Below the pieces are notes generated by a model that did no database searches, was not told the DNA's origin, and saw only the letters and a list, made by a program, of their open reading frames with translations. A DNA stretch of 64,000 nt from Antedon mediterranea (Eukaryota > Echinodermata > Crinoidea > Comatulida > Antedonidae), in contig NC_092674.1 of NCBI RefSeq assembly GCF_964355755.1, positions 22,842,001 through 22,906,000 of the forward strand. The letters are read 5' to 3'. Made by a program: the position numbers and the translations under genes. Position 1 is the first letter of the stretch, and the number at the start of each line of letters is the position of its first letter. Shown here in pieces: positions 14,001-23,800 of the stretch.

Positions 14001-14604
14001 AATATTTTAATCTCAATGATTAGTTAAGTCGAAGATGCTCTCCAGGTGGAATGTCATTCTGAGATGAGTAGTAGTAATTAGTCTTGTTTTATTTCATTTA
14101 TATGTAATTTTGTACTTTCTGTGGACCAGAGTTTCCAAAATAAAAGATTGAATTGAATTGAATTAATAAACAGTAGATTAGATATGAAAGCAAATAATAA
14201 TATTCACTTGAGTTGGCTAAGTTACACAATAAAATCAGGTAACAATACATAGGTTGTATGGTGAATAAAATGATACAAAGATTTCGTTTGTGTTAAAAAA
14301 AAAATTTAAAAAAATAAAGCAAATTTCAGAATGTCTCGATCTTTCGGTTGTTGTAATTGTCTGGAAGAAAAGTTTTCTAACACATTTACACCCAGTAATT
14401 TACTTTCATAGTTTCAGAGTATATTATTCTATTTTCTTGGTAATTTCTGCTTATAGTCTTAATATTTTCCATAATTACTAATAAATATTAGATTACATAT
14501 GAAAACAAATAATAATACTCACTTGAGTTGGCTAAGTTACACAATAAAATCAGGTAATACACAACAACGCTAAAACGAATCATTTTTATAAATGTTGTAC
14601 TCAT
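5486..14604 (-). CDS. Secreted YWTD-repeat / PAN-like protein gene (multi-exon)
   Basis: Exons read on the minus strand: 14523-14604, 12547-12783, 11811-11967, 8192-8443, 6608-6661 and 5486-5751 (TGA stop). Exon 1 starts at an ATG and encodes a basic start followed by a hydrophobic core (FSVVVYYLILLCNLANS), a good signal peptide. Exons 2-4 carry LDL-receptor class B-like blades: NQIVYWADNSELKRISL in exon 2, GKIYYGDAF in exon 3, MKIYWVILVDKQIRSIRYDG in exon 4. Exon 5 is a short Gly/Ser-rich linker (GGGGSTSVSETD). Exon 6 is a cysteine-rich module. Phases are 1/1 at every junction except exon 3 to exon 4 (2 against 1), so one exon between 8.5 and 11.8 kb is missed or that junction is wrong. YWTD blades usually form six-bladed propellers that bind ligands; fewer are visible here. 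A receptor-type or secreted adhesion role is inference, and no transmembrane segment is seen. Family assignment is fairly sure; the exact model is not. Confidence 0.68.
7738..7995 (+). mobile_element. Rearranged copy of the 12.1-kb SINE
   Basis: 7745-7805 carries the T-arm half (gtccgagttcgagtctcg) and tail of the SINE. 7943-7992 carries the 'gcgtgcgtacaactgaggac...ccgtaccacgcc' block. That block lies upstream of the tRNA head in the other copy but downstream here. Confidence 0.5.
8868..9500 (+). repeat. Repeat family D copy with a family B MITE nested in it
   Basis: Starts aacaagaaatatttcttac and ends gggctagaacagcagcgtga, with the internal block 'gtctgggggtcacttcatca'. The family B segment (about 8925-9165, ttaaagacatattttccc...) interrupts the 'cgcttattg ... 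ttgctaaagtc' string that is continuous in the 45.6-kb copy. Confidence 0.7.
10741..11345. other. Segment flanked by direct and inverted repeats, with a small ORF
   Basis: gactttacgaaacacgac (10816-10833) and its exact complement (11272-11289) bracket 440 bp. Outside them lies a ~55-bp direct repeat (ggaataatcgagctgtc at 10753 and 11313). An ORF 11094-11285 (63 codons, Arg/Ser-rich C-terminus) ends inside the right inverted repeat. The segment is less AT-rich than its surroundings. It is probably a small transposon-like unit. I do not recognise the ORF. Confidence 0.4.
11588..11734. repeat. MITE family E, diverged copy
   Basis: Shares 'gcttggtttttaactaggag' and 'gtcactagcgggaaccacg' ends and the 'gcgcaacgcaag...accaatcacaag' core with 42.4-42.6 kb. 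It abuts exon 3 of the YWTD gene (starts at 11811). Confidence 0.65.
12000..12270 (-). mobile_element. tRNA-headed SINE with a 72-nt tRNA-like fold
   Basis: On the minus strand, 12160-12089 folds as a tRNA: acceptor GCCCCAG/TTGGGGC, D arm with GTCTAATGGTTAGGGC (box A), anticodon arm CTGC-loop-GCAG and a perfect T arm CCGAG-TTTGAGT-CTCGG (box B). The loop would give an ATC anticodon, and the base pair 27-43 is mismatched. It is followed by TTTTTT and a tail 'ctcattctcacagatttcct' that recurs at 7775-7805, so it is a repeat rather than a housekeeping tRNA gene. Confidence 0.6.
12310..12377. repeat. CTCCCCTACCCTC minisatellite, G4-capable
   Basis: A 13-bp unit is repeated about four to five times. 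The minus strand is GGGTAGGGGAGGA-type with runs of 3-4 G, which could form G-quadruplexes. It lies within the first half of the YWTD gene, about 170 bp downstream of exon 2 in gene sense. Confidence 0.85.
12945..13263. repeat. MITE family B copy, inverted
   Basis: Right end cagagggacaatacatctttaa. The internal 'accaatttgactatgttttt' and 'tgacaaaacaaatggtt' segments match other copies in complement. An (AT)n run at 13195-13220 has expanded inside it. Confidence 0.6.
13504..14164 (+). mobile_element. Non-LTR retrotransposon 3' end (5'-truncated LINE)
   Basis: An ORF at 13542-14027 encodes the C-terminal part of a LINE reverse-transcriptase protein: SLEYVDATTYLGHVISLD, the YLG motif after the RT palm, then a conserved DIKRQYRSL, CSINVK and LWCNYN series. 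This is followed by a 3' UTR, an AATAAA and a short GAATT tail repeated about four times (14143-14164). Such simple-repeat tails are typical of CR1/L2-like elements. The catalytic palm and endonuclease are missing, so it is a dead 5'-truncated copy. Confidence 0.75.
14208..14250 (-). pseudogene. Tandem copy of the signal-peptide exon, alternative or dead
   Basis: This segment repeats the 3' half of the signal-peptide exon, with the same LILLCNLANS codons. The donor is GTGAAT instead of GTGAGT. The 5' half has been replaced, but an in-frame ATG is created at 14248-14250, giving a short hydrophobic leader that would splice in the same phase. It could be an alternative first exon or a relic. No promoter is recognisable. 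Confidence 0.45.
14523..14604 (-). CDS. First coding exon: signal peptide
   Basis: ATG at 14602-14604, then 27 codons ending at donor GTGAGT (14517-14522), phase 1. It joins in frame to the acceptor at 12784-12785 (gacag), giving ...NLANSKTVIIVTS. A second in-frame Met lies at codon 8. The translated stretch is basic, then strongly hydrophobic, as in a secretory signal. The exon lies in a ~310-bp tandemly duplicated block (copy 1 is at 13.28-14.25 kb). Confidence 0.6.
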
Positions 14605-14609
14605 TCTGT

Positions 14610-17600
14610 TGCCATATCGAATGCGAATTAGAATGTCTTACTTAACCTTTTATAAATTGTAAAACGTTTTATTACTAATGAAATATTTATTAAAAATATA
14701 GATTAAGATTAATTTTCTTTTAAATTCCTAACTTGGTTCGTTTATAAGTAGGCGTACTTTACGACATTTGTTGTGTTTAATTTTGATATTGTTGCTTTAA
14801 CAAAGAACCACTCAACATCTACAATAATTCTGTTTCACTTCAAAGATTTGAATACAAAATATAATATATATGCTGATGGCTGGATGATGTGACACATTTA
14901 GAGCAACCAGTCAATATGTTAGATTTGTATTATCAATGTTTTTAGTCGCGTGGACGCGACTCTATAGTTCACTATGTCGGTCGGTCGGTCTGTCGGTCTG
15001 TCTGTCGGTCCGGTATCACTATGCGTTTTAGCACGCGACTTATGGCTGTTGGCCTTGTTACTTAATAAGTAAAGTAAGTTACAAGGTTCTTTAAATGAAA
15101 AACTGAGGCAGTAATTTTTATCTTTTTTATCTAATGGTCTGTATTTTATCAATATACTTACCAATATTTGCTTAGATTATTTTTAAAATTGTCCAAAAAA
15201 TTAATTAAACATTTTTTTTTTTTTTGGTGGTAACTTGATAAATCTGAATTATCTCTTTGGCTTGTTGAGTGTCGGTTAATTTTAGTAGGGTTGGTGAAAT
15301 ATGTTAATAATATGGCTCTATTATATCAATTCTAGATTTCTTTTTCCTTCCATCATAGGGGCTGGAGATGTTGTTTGTCCATTTTGGGCGGATTTCTATA
15401 TAAGGCTTGTCCAAATTTAGGGTTTTTGTCAACTCTAGAGGCTTTTGTTGGCGCCATGCATTGTTTTGTCTATAATGAGGGAGAAGGCTATTTTAAAAAT
15501 GTATCAACAGCGTTTAATATAAACTTAACATTGCAATAGCTTGTTTTGTCAACCAATGATGACTATCATTAAAGGAAAATAGAAAGTCTTTTTTATATGT
15601 AACAATTCATATACTGTAATTTGGGTTTATGTTTATTTCATTTTGATAAGGTTTCTCTTTTAATATATTGCTTAGGTCCATAATGTTATATTAACAAATT
15701 ATGTTTACATGTTCGTGTTTTTTTGTAACAGTTCGTAATTAGGCCTAGATATTAGTCTTACTTAGTGGACAATTTTATGTAAAGAAATTACCAATAAAAT
15801 ACAAAGTCGTTAGGGTTCTAAATTATTTTTCACAATACAGATATTATGAGACCAAACAGAACAATAATATCAAAATTAAATTGGGTCATTACAGTATTAT
15901 TGTTGCTCTAAAAACATCGCGTGATAAAAGGAAAAATATAGTCGCCTTGAAACAAAGTTAATAAGTACATAGGTAAATACATGGCCTTTTTTTTCTTCAA
16001 ATCATTATTGATTTTCATCAATTGTTCAATACCAAACCGACATTACATATACAAATAAATACTAACTACAGTAATATATTGTTTTCATGATCTGGGATGA
16101 TAGGATCACCTCATGAGAACGCGTTTCTGTGCTGTAAGCCTTGTAGGGCTATTCTGTAGTCTTTTCATTATATTTTTCAGGCTCAAATGTTCTTATTTCT
16201 TCAGACGGTTTTAGAAAATGTTCGTAATGTTACTTTTGTTTGTGTTTCTTTATAACGTTTATTCCAGCTCGTTTATGTTTTGTGCTTCTAACTTTTCAGG
16301 TTATTCTGGAGATTTGTAATGCTCGCCTTCAGACCTCATTGACATTTTCTATTAAACTATTAGGCTTATACGGTAAAACAAAAGAAACACAGTGGGGTAA
16401 TATACAAGATAATAAGTTTAAGATAAGGTTGTAAATGACTACAATAATATGATACCAAATAACATAATTCGTTTTTGTAAATTTATTCACTGTACATTTA
16501 TAAATTACTCTACAAAGGTCGTCGAAAGACGAAAAAAATATCTTTGAACATTATTTACTTCAGCCAAGGCAATCTAACAAGAGGATGCTGAGCTATGGAG
16601 ATCAGATGGTTTACCTGTGGCTGCGACACGAAACAGTTCCACGCCCCTTAACAGACACCGCATGCCAACATACTGTTAGTATTTGTCGCAGGCAGACATA
16701 AGATCAAAGGACATTGTTTTCTATTTAAGACGTTCTATTTTTACTTGTATTTAAGAGGTACCATTTCACTCATAAACATTCGTCATTCATCTGTGCAATT
16801 CCACATTATACAATGGCTCCCTTTTAGGCGTGCACAGTTTTTAAAATACTTCAACATTATATTAATGCTGCTACACATAGCTTAAATTTTACATTGTCAA
16901 ATTGCACAAGGGTTTTTTTGTTGTTCATTTAGAATAACGACAATGTTTTTGGTATCAGCTAGAAAAAACTATAAATAATTGTTCAGTAAAATACTATTCA
17001 GTAAAAAACAATCCTTAAAACACTATTAACATATTATTTACATTACTTTTATGCTATGCTTTTTCCCATAAAAATGTCAACAATATAAAATAAGTGGACA
17101 TATAAAACTCGCCTGGTAGACATTGAAACAACATAAGTCGCCATTGCGTTTGGGAATAATAAGAATATAAAAATCTGATATTAATGGCATGGCTTTTGTG
17201 CGCGTGCGTTAAATATTTGTCTATCTAATGAAAGATGTGTATTCAAGCTGTTGGCTTCTGATTGGTCAGAAATTAACAATGTTAAAATCCGGATGAGAAA
17301 ATCGTTTAAGCATTGAAAGAGAATTAATGGGTGAAGTATATTAATCTGTTATTGCAAAAGCAACGATTCGTCTTGTTACAATTCATTTCAGTCCTTGACT
17401 GTCGTTTTGTAATATATTTTTTATATACCGAATAAATAAATTTAAAAAAATACTGGGTCATTTAATCCATGCACTGTATCAAAATGTTTAATTCCACAAA
17501 GAATCTTTGGTAATTTTTGAAGAACTAAATCAAGAAGCATTCTTAGCCTATACAAACTAATCAAATTCCAATTCTCAACAAACATAACTAAAATGTAAGC

Positions 17601-17870
17601 CCTTTATTAAAAAAAGAATCACTAGATTTCCTATATTGTTCAGTAAAATATAGTTTTGTACAAAAATGTACATATAAGTATAGTCGCTATTCACTATTGC
17701 AATTCATTGTAACCAAAATAAATGATAAGACACAAAAACAATGTGCTAAACTTTTTAAAAATATTACAAAAACAAGTTATTTATATATTGTTTCTAAAAA
17801 GAACCGTAAGACTTAAAAAGACATATTCTCCAGTGCCACAAAGAATTAAATTATATAGTTAAAATACAGG
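14610..17870. other. Intergenic, no gene seen
   Basis: Upstream of the YWTD gene and downstream of the anoctamin stop. It contains the GGTC microsatellite and a repeat at 16570-16710 (gaggatgctgagctatgg, gtggctgcgacacgaaacag) that also occurs in complement at 9695-9785 and 9985-10075. No promoter elements could be assigned. Confidence 0.5.
14937..15050. repeat. GGTC/TGTC microsatellite with palindromic flank
   Basis: 'agtcgcgtggacgcgact' is a near-perfect palindrome, followed by (GGTC)/(TGTC) repeats at 14973-15012 and 'agcacgcgact'. Probably a dispersed repeat with an expanded tetranucleotide. Confidence 0.6.
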
Positions 17871-17871
17871 G

Positions 17872-17993
17872 GCGGATTGCAATAAAGGTCTTAACAGCGG
17901 TCTTAGACTTAAGACCAAGATGATACCCTAAGACTTTCAGTGCCTTGGGCTTAGATCTAAGCCTAAGACAAAGTCTTTATATTGCAATCCGCA
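17872..17993. repeat. Short foldback element, family F
   Basis: Ends gcggattgcaataaa and ttatattgcaatccgc are complementary, and the interior (gtcttagacttaagacc ... gatctaagcctaagac) is palindromic. Length is about 122 bp. No other copy was recognised here. Confidence 0.8.
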
Positions 17994-18252
17994 CCAGATA
18001 ATGAATGTCTACTGTTATATTTTCCTGCCATGTGACCCACAATCGTTCAATCAATTGACAGGAATTAATTTAGATGTTATTATAAAACAATCTATCTTTT
18101 CAAATCTTTCAAATATTCCCTCTCCATAAACATTCATTGTACAGGAAGCTAAATGAAATTCTTTGAAGGAGTTATTTTAATGTTTTTGTATATTATTTTC
18201 TAGAAATATAATAATTTACACTATAATATAAATAACAAGGTTCCTTCATATG

Positions 18253-20816
18253 CTATACATCTGAGTTACCATAGGGATGGTAAACAACTGACGGTGGATA
18301 GGCTGGGTCGTTGTAACCACCCTCCATATGCGAGCTGTTATTTTGAATATAGTATGCACTGGGTATAAATACATTTTGACCTTCTGGATAAACAATATCT
18401 GGCGGATCTTCGTATTCTACGATAATTTTCGGTTTTTTCTTTTTCTTTTTCTTCTTTCGTTTGATTGGCTCCAGTGTGTTGGGGTTGTGAATAATCGTGT
18501 CGTTCACAATACTGTCGTCATAGTTAATACTGTCAGAAAACAAATTATAATAAACATAAATTAATATACTGTTAATGATTAATTAATAATAATTAATTTT
18601 GTAGAATTATTAATATACAATATATATCAATTAATTTTATAAATAATCATTAAAACCCTGGCATGATATTATATTGTTTTATTTGTTAGGTGTTAATCTA
18701 CAAGGCCATGTTAAGCTCTGTCTAAACTAGTTTGGCAAAAAATGTGCCCAAATATGGTAGTGATATACCCAAATGTGGTAGTGATATGACATCAACATGT
18801 CCATATATGACATAAAGTTTTATAGTGTAGACAGAGCTTCAGACAGTAGAGCCTCCTAATTTGGGACACCTCATAATCAGAGAACACCCATATTAAGGGA
18901 CACTTTCCAAAGAAGGGGATATATATGTTTTAAAAATATGGCCAACCCCTATTCAGGGACACCCTTATTAGATGTCCCCATCCTTTAAATCAAAGGAAGT
19001 ATAAATAACATATTTGATTAATTCATTTCAAATAAAAAATATATTTAATTATTATTTGAGTAATGTATACTGATTTAAATTATGGATTCTGAAAGTCAAT
19101 TTCACAATTTAATGATGCAAATGATATTTTATTGAAATTGGAAATACATTAACAATATTAAACACAACTATTGTGTAAGGAAAACTAAAAATAATTAGGT
19201 TGGATTTAATCATCTACTAAACATGCAAGGTAATTGATCTGAGTGTATTATTACCATATTGATATTAAAATAAATATGAAATATTGGTCATAATTGTAAA
19301 TTATTTAAAGAAATATAGGTCAAATTAATTGCAAAACAAATACATCTCTTGAAACTTTAAAGTTAGGGTTAATGTACTGTTAATTTGCATTATTATACAG
19401 GTGCAAGTTTGCCTGGTTTGGCATTCCTTTGTTGTGTGTGAGAGTCAGTGAAGCCTAGGCTATTGTAGAAGCAACTCATTGATGCTAGCTAGGCAGTAAA
19501 ACCTGGATTATTGCTGAGAGGCTAAACAAGATATGTGCTTAGATAAACACAGTAACACATACAGAAGCATGAGATTATATTGTGCAAGATATTGGATACT
19601 TGGAGCTAAATTTAAACTTCTATGGACATTATTTACAGTAAAGTCAAGCCTGGATAATTGCAGAGGCTGATCATGTGTGAAACATACAGGACTAAAGACA
19701 CAGTAAAGCCTATCCAATTGCAGAGACTATATAGTTGTAAAGAACACAGTGTTGATGTGGATGTATGTACAAGTACTAGAATGTTATGCACTATTTTGTG
19801 GAAAATTTGGTGAGTAAATTTTATATTTTTGCATTTTGAGGGAAAAGAAGACAAAGAGCAAAATTAGTTGAAATGTTATCTATGAATTGTGTTTAAACTG
19901 TGTCATTTTAATTTAGGACCATGTAATATTTTCCTTTTAATATTGTCCCTATTAATCTCTTAATCAGAGTTATTATGTGCAGGAGTGACGATGTTCACTC
20001 GCATTCAACCACCCTACCATATAAAGGTAAAGGTAAAAGTGAGTCCCGTGTTCTCTGAACGTAGGGGAATGAGCTGTTAGGAGCTCATTGTACTAAGCCT
20101 CGGCATTATGTGGTAGGGTGGCCAGTTCCTTTCCACGCCGCCTTTTTTCTCCCTAGTATTTTCAACCAGGTACTCATTTTCCAGCTGAGTGAACTGGGAG
20201 TTGTCGGGCATTGAACCCGGGTCCTGATGATGATAGTCCTGTATAACTGTATATAATAAAGTATTGATTGTAAATTTATCATAAAACTGAGAGCATATGA
20301 ATGTGATCTTTGTTTGCACTTTCCTAAACAAATTTATTGAGAGCAAGTACTGTTCTATCATGAATACCATGAATGCATGGTGCTCTATTTATAGGATATT
20401 TTATCAAGCAGACATTTGTTGACTTTTTAAACTCTCTCATATTTGTCCATCTTTGCCCATTATAGTATTTATTTTTTTCGGCACTATTCCTAAACAGTTT
20501 TAAATCTAATAAATAAATAAACATACTTTGGATTTAGTAATTCCTTGGTTGCTAATGTCGATAATTCTACGTCCTGGTGAACATTTTTTCTATGCCAGAC
20601 TGGCGAACCATTGTTGTTGTCATTTTCAGCACTGTTCGGTCGTAACTGAAAATCCTTTGTATCATTGTCGTCAGTGGGGTATGAGTTGGTTGATTGAAAG
20701 TAGTTAAAACCTTCAAAATTTGCTGGTATTCTGTCCAATCTTGTAACAGATTCTTTTGTTGTCAGTTCTCCTTTATCTTTGGTGTCATCCATCTGCCGGT
20801 TCACATCGTATCGTTC
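18253..20816 (-). CDS. Anoctamin exons 19-20: long polar C-terminal tail
   Basis: After TM10 (FALMFFLAYVIPDIPRDV, exon 18) these two exons add about 190 mostly polar residues. They include an Asp/Asn-rich part with NSYPTDDNDTKD, a poly-lysine run (KRKKKKKKKKPK), a Pro/Tyr-rich stretch (NDPAYPPSVVYHPYGNS) and the TAG stop at 18253-18255. Exon 19 is 290 nt, phase 0 to 2; exon 20 is 277 nt, phase 2. The PPSVVY/NDPAYPP segment could be an endocytic or WW-domain-binding tail, which is only a guess. No AATAAA is obvious close downstream. Confidence 0.8.
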
Positions 20817-23800
20817 CTGAAAGACATTGTTACATAGGTTGCCATTTGGAATAATAAAATACTGTATTTATTACAGTATTTGGACTGGATTTCTAAGGGT
20901 CATCAAACTTAAACTAGTATGCATATTGTCGAAATATGAATTTAGGAATTGTTCAGTCATAAGGAAATATTGTGGAGCTGTAGCTTGGTGGTTAACATGG
21001 TTGCCTTCCAATCCAATGTCCAGGGTTCAATCTTGACCTAGTATCAGAGATGTAAACACTTGACTTTCTACTCTATTTCCAAAACCTCAAATGGGACTTT
21101 GTATTGCGCAATAAATGTTTAGTTTATCCATCCTGTAATTAGTGAGTTTCTTGCTGTTGGATGAGTATGATACAATATTTTAAATAGCCCTGGGCCTATT
21201 TTACTTTAAACTAGGACTATATTCGGATCAAGGATAGTGTATGATTTGTTTAAGTTGTAGATGGATAGGTGATGAGAAAAATCAAACAATATTTCAAAAC
21301 AACAAACAACTTTCTTTAATCTAATATCAAATTTATTTAAAACATTGGTATGATCTATTTCAATATTAATTAGATAATAAATAAATACAGTATTTTCCAA
21401 GATAATTTCACTGACCTTGCGTACAGCTAAAGAAACGTCTCTCGGAATATCTGGTATTACATAGGCCAGGAAAAACATAAGTGCAAATACAATATGCTGT
21501 AAAAAATAAACAATACATAAAAATATAAAACAGCGAACAGCTACCAAAATCAAATTGAAATTGTAGTTTTTAACATTTGACATGGGAGTGGTGATGTTTA
21601 CAGAGTAACTGCATAAAGCTTTGTCTACACTATCAAACTTTATGTGACAGAAGAATGTGATGTGCCAATTATATGGACATGATGATATCATATCACTACT
21701 ATATTTAGGCATATCACTAGTGTAGACAGAGATTTAGATAATGTACTTGTTTGACAATTAAGTACCACTATCCAACTAAAGTATACTATGTACATTAACT
21801 TTTTATTAAGATGTCAAATAACTTTTTATTAAGATGTCAATTTGTCTCAGTTAAATGTACATAAGGACTTAGATGGAAATAAGTTACACTGAAAATGTGA
21901 AACTTTATCTAATTATCCTTGGTTCATTTTGTTCTGTTTCCATTGTTTGACACCTTCTGTTTTGTTGTACTTTTCTGGTGTTGTCTTTTGAATTTGATGT
22001 ACTGTTTATCGTCTTTTTTATAATGTATTTATGTATGAACCAAATAAATTCAATCAATCAATCAGCTGTTGATAGTATAGTTTCATAGATGTCCGGAATT
22101 TATTTCTACATCAGCTAGGATTTCCTAATGGTTGATTATACATTATCTGGTATTAAATTAATGAACCATAAAAGGCACCAAATATTAATACAGTAGTACA
22201 GTAGTACTACAGTCCCCAGGGAACAATAGGGATGTCCCTGAATACAGTAGGTGTTATCCGTAATGTGTGTGTAACATATACTGTATTGCCCCTTGTTTGT
22301 TTCACAAGAAAATTTTCCATGACTAGGGGTGTCCAAAGGAGAGGATCTACCATAGTTATAAATAGCACTTACTTCAAACACCAGGACAACCCAGAGCTTG
22401 CCCTCTGGGTCATAATCTTTGCCCCACTGGGCAGTGAATGAGATGATAAAAGCATTGCTGATCACACCAGCTATGTTGATGAAATTTAGAATTGCAAACC
22501 ACATACCTAGAATAGAAATAAATATGTTTTACACCAAACATCCCTGACAGAATATACACTATAGACAGTATTATGTTATACATCTCTTTTGCAGGAGTTG
22601 GCTATGGCTATGGTAAGTATGGATATTTGTTTGTTATTAGCTAAATGTTGAACATGGTACCGAATATTTGACAAGAAATGTACATATTGTTTTCAGGTGG
22701 GACACAAACACACAACCTCTAGATCACTAGCCTAAAATTTATACCGATAGACCACCAAGCTTGCTATGATGACTAAGGCTAGAATCTAAAACATCTTTAC
22801 TTATAGATATCTACAAATGATAGGGCGCAATTTGGCAAAAGCGTTTATCTCATGCCTACAGTAGCTTACTTTACTTTTACAATAGCCCATGTTTTCTGAG
22901 AGAGTGTTATGATATGAAAAGATGAAAGTCCCTTAAAATACCCTTCTACAATAACTGACTAAACCGCCAACCATGCTCTCACATGGGCACACTCTAATGT
23001 ACTGAATACCACCATTTATTTTTGTAATGTGGTAATGAACTCCAAAGATATTGATATGTATGATCAAATACTTCTAATATTGTGCTTGTGTTATAACTGA
23101 TATCCATAAGGGAAGCAGCACTTATAGACTATCGTTGGTACAACTACTGTTGGTTTGTGTAATCTGAGGTTATCAAGCATTTATTTGAACCATATGTGTT
23201 CAATACAAAACAAGACACTTTGATCTGTTTCTTACCAATATCTTGTGAGATATATGGAACTGGTCTTTTGTTAAACCACAGTAAACGCTTTGCATCTACT
23301 CGTATATCAATCACATTTGTCAGTAACTGAATGAGTGGTGCCAGGGGAAGGGCTGATGAAAAAAGCTGAAATGAGATGAAAAGTAATAGATACAATTTTG
23401 TATTAATATTCTCTGATAAAATGTGATCATGTTGTCTATTTTGTGCCTAGCTTACCTGGATAAATGACAAATGCCCTATTCTCCTCATGGAGTGAGATTA
23501 TCAAGGTAAGCTAGCACTTACCAACACCATTTCTGGTTTTTGTAATTTATATACAAGCTAATATTCTCCATTGTTTTGTTTTATGAAAGCAGACTTTAAA
23601 GTAAAATTTGGCTGATGATCTAACTAGTGACAATAACACTCATGTTGACTTTAAATGGAAGTTGGTAACCCGAGTATTTATGTTACTTTGAACTATCAAT
23701 TTGGTAATCATCATTAAATACAATTAGTAATCAGGTCACCAAGAGTGCAGTTATGTTGAACTTTGACTGTATGGCAATAATATACAGTATATAAAACTGT

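Larger units (their letters stand above)
13277..14565. repeat. ~310-bp tandem duplication, first copy split by a LINE
   Basis: Block A (13277-13503) recurs at 14250-14485, and block B (14170-14250) recurs at 14490-14565, with over 90% visible identity; shared strings include aatgtctcgatctttcgg-type and 'cacatttacacccagtaatt'. In the first copy, A and B are separated by a 660-bp non-LTR retrotransposon 3' end. In the second copy they are adjacent. The LINE therefore inserted after, or during, the duplication. Confidence 0.75.
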
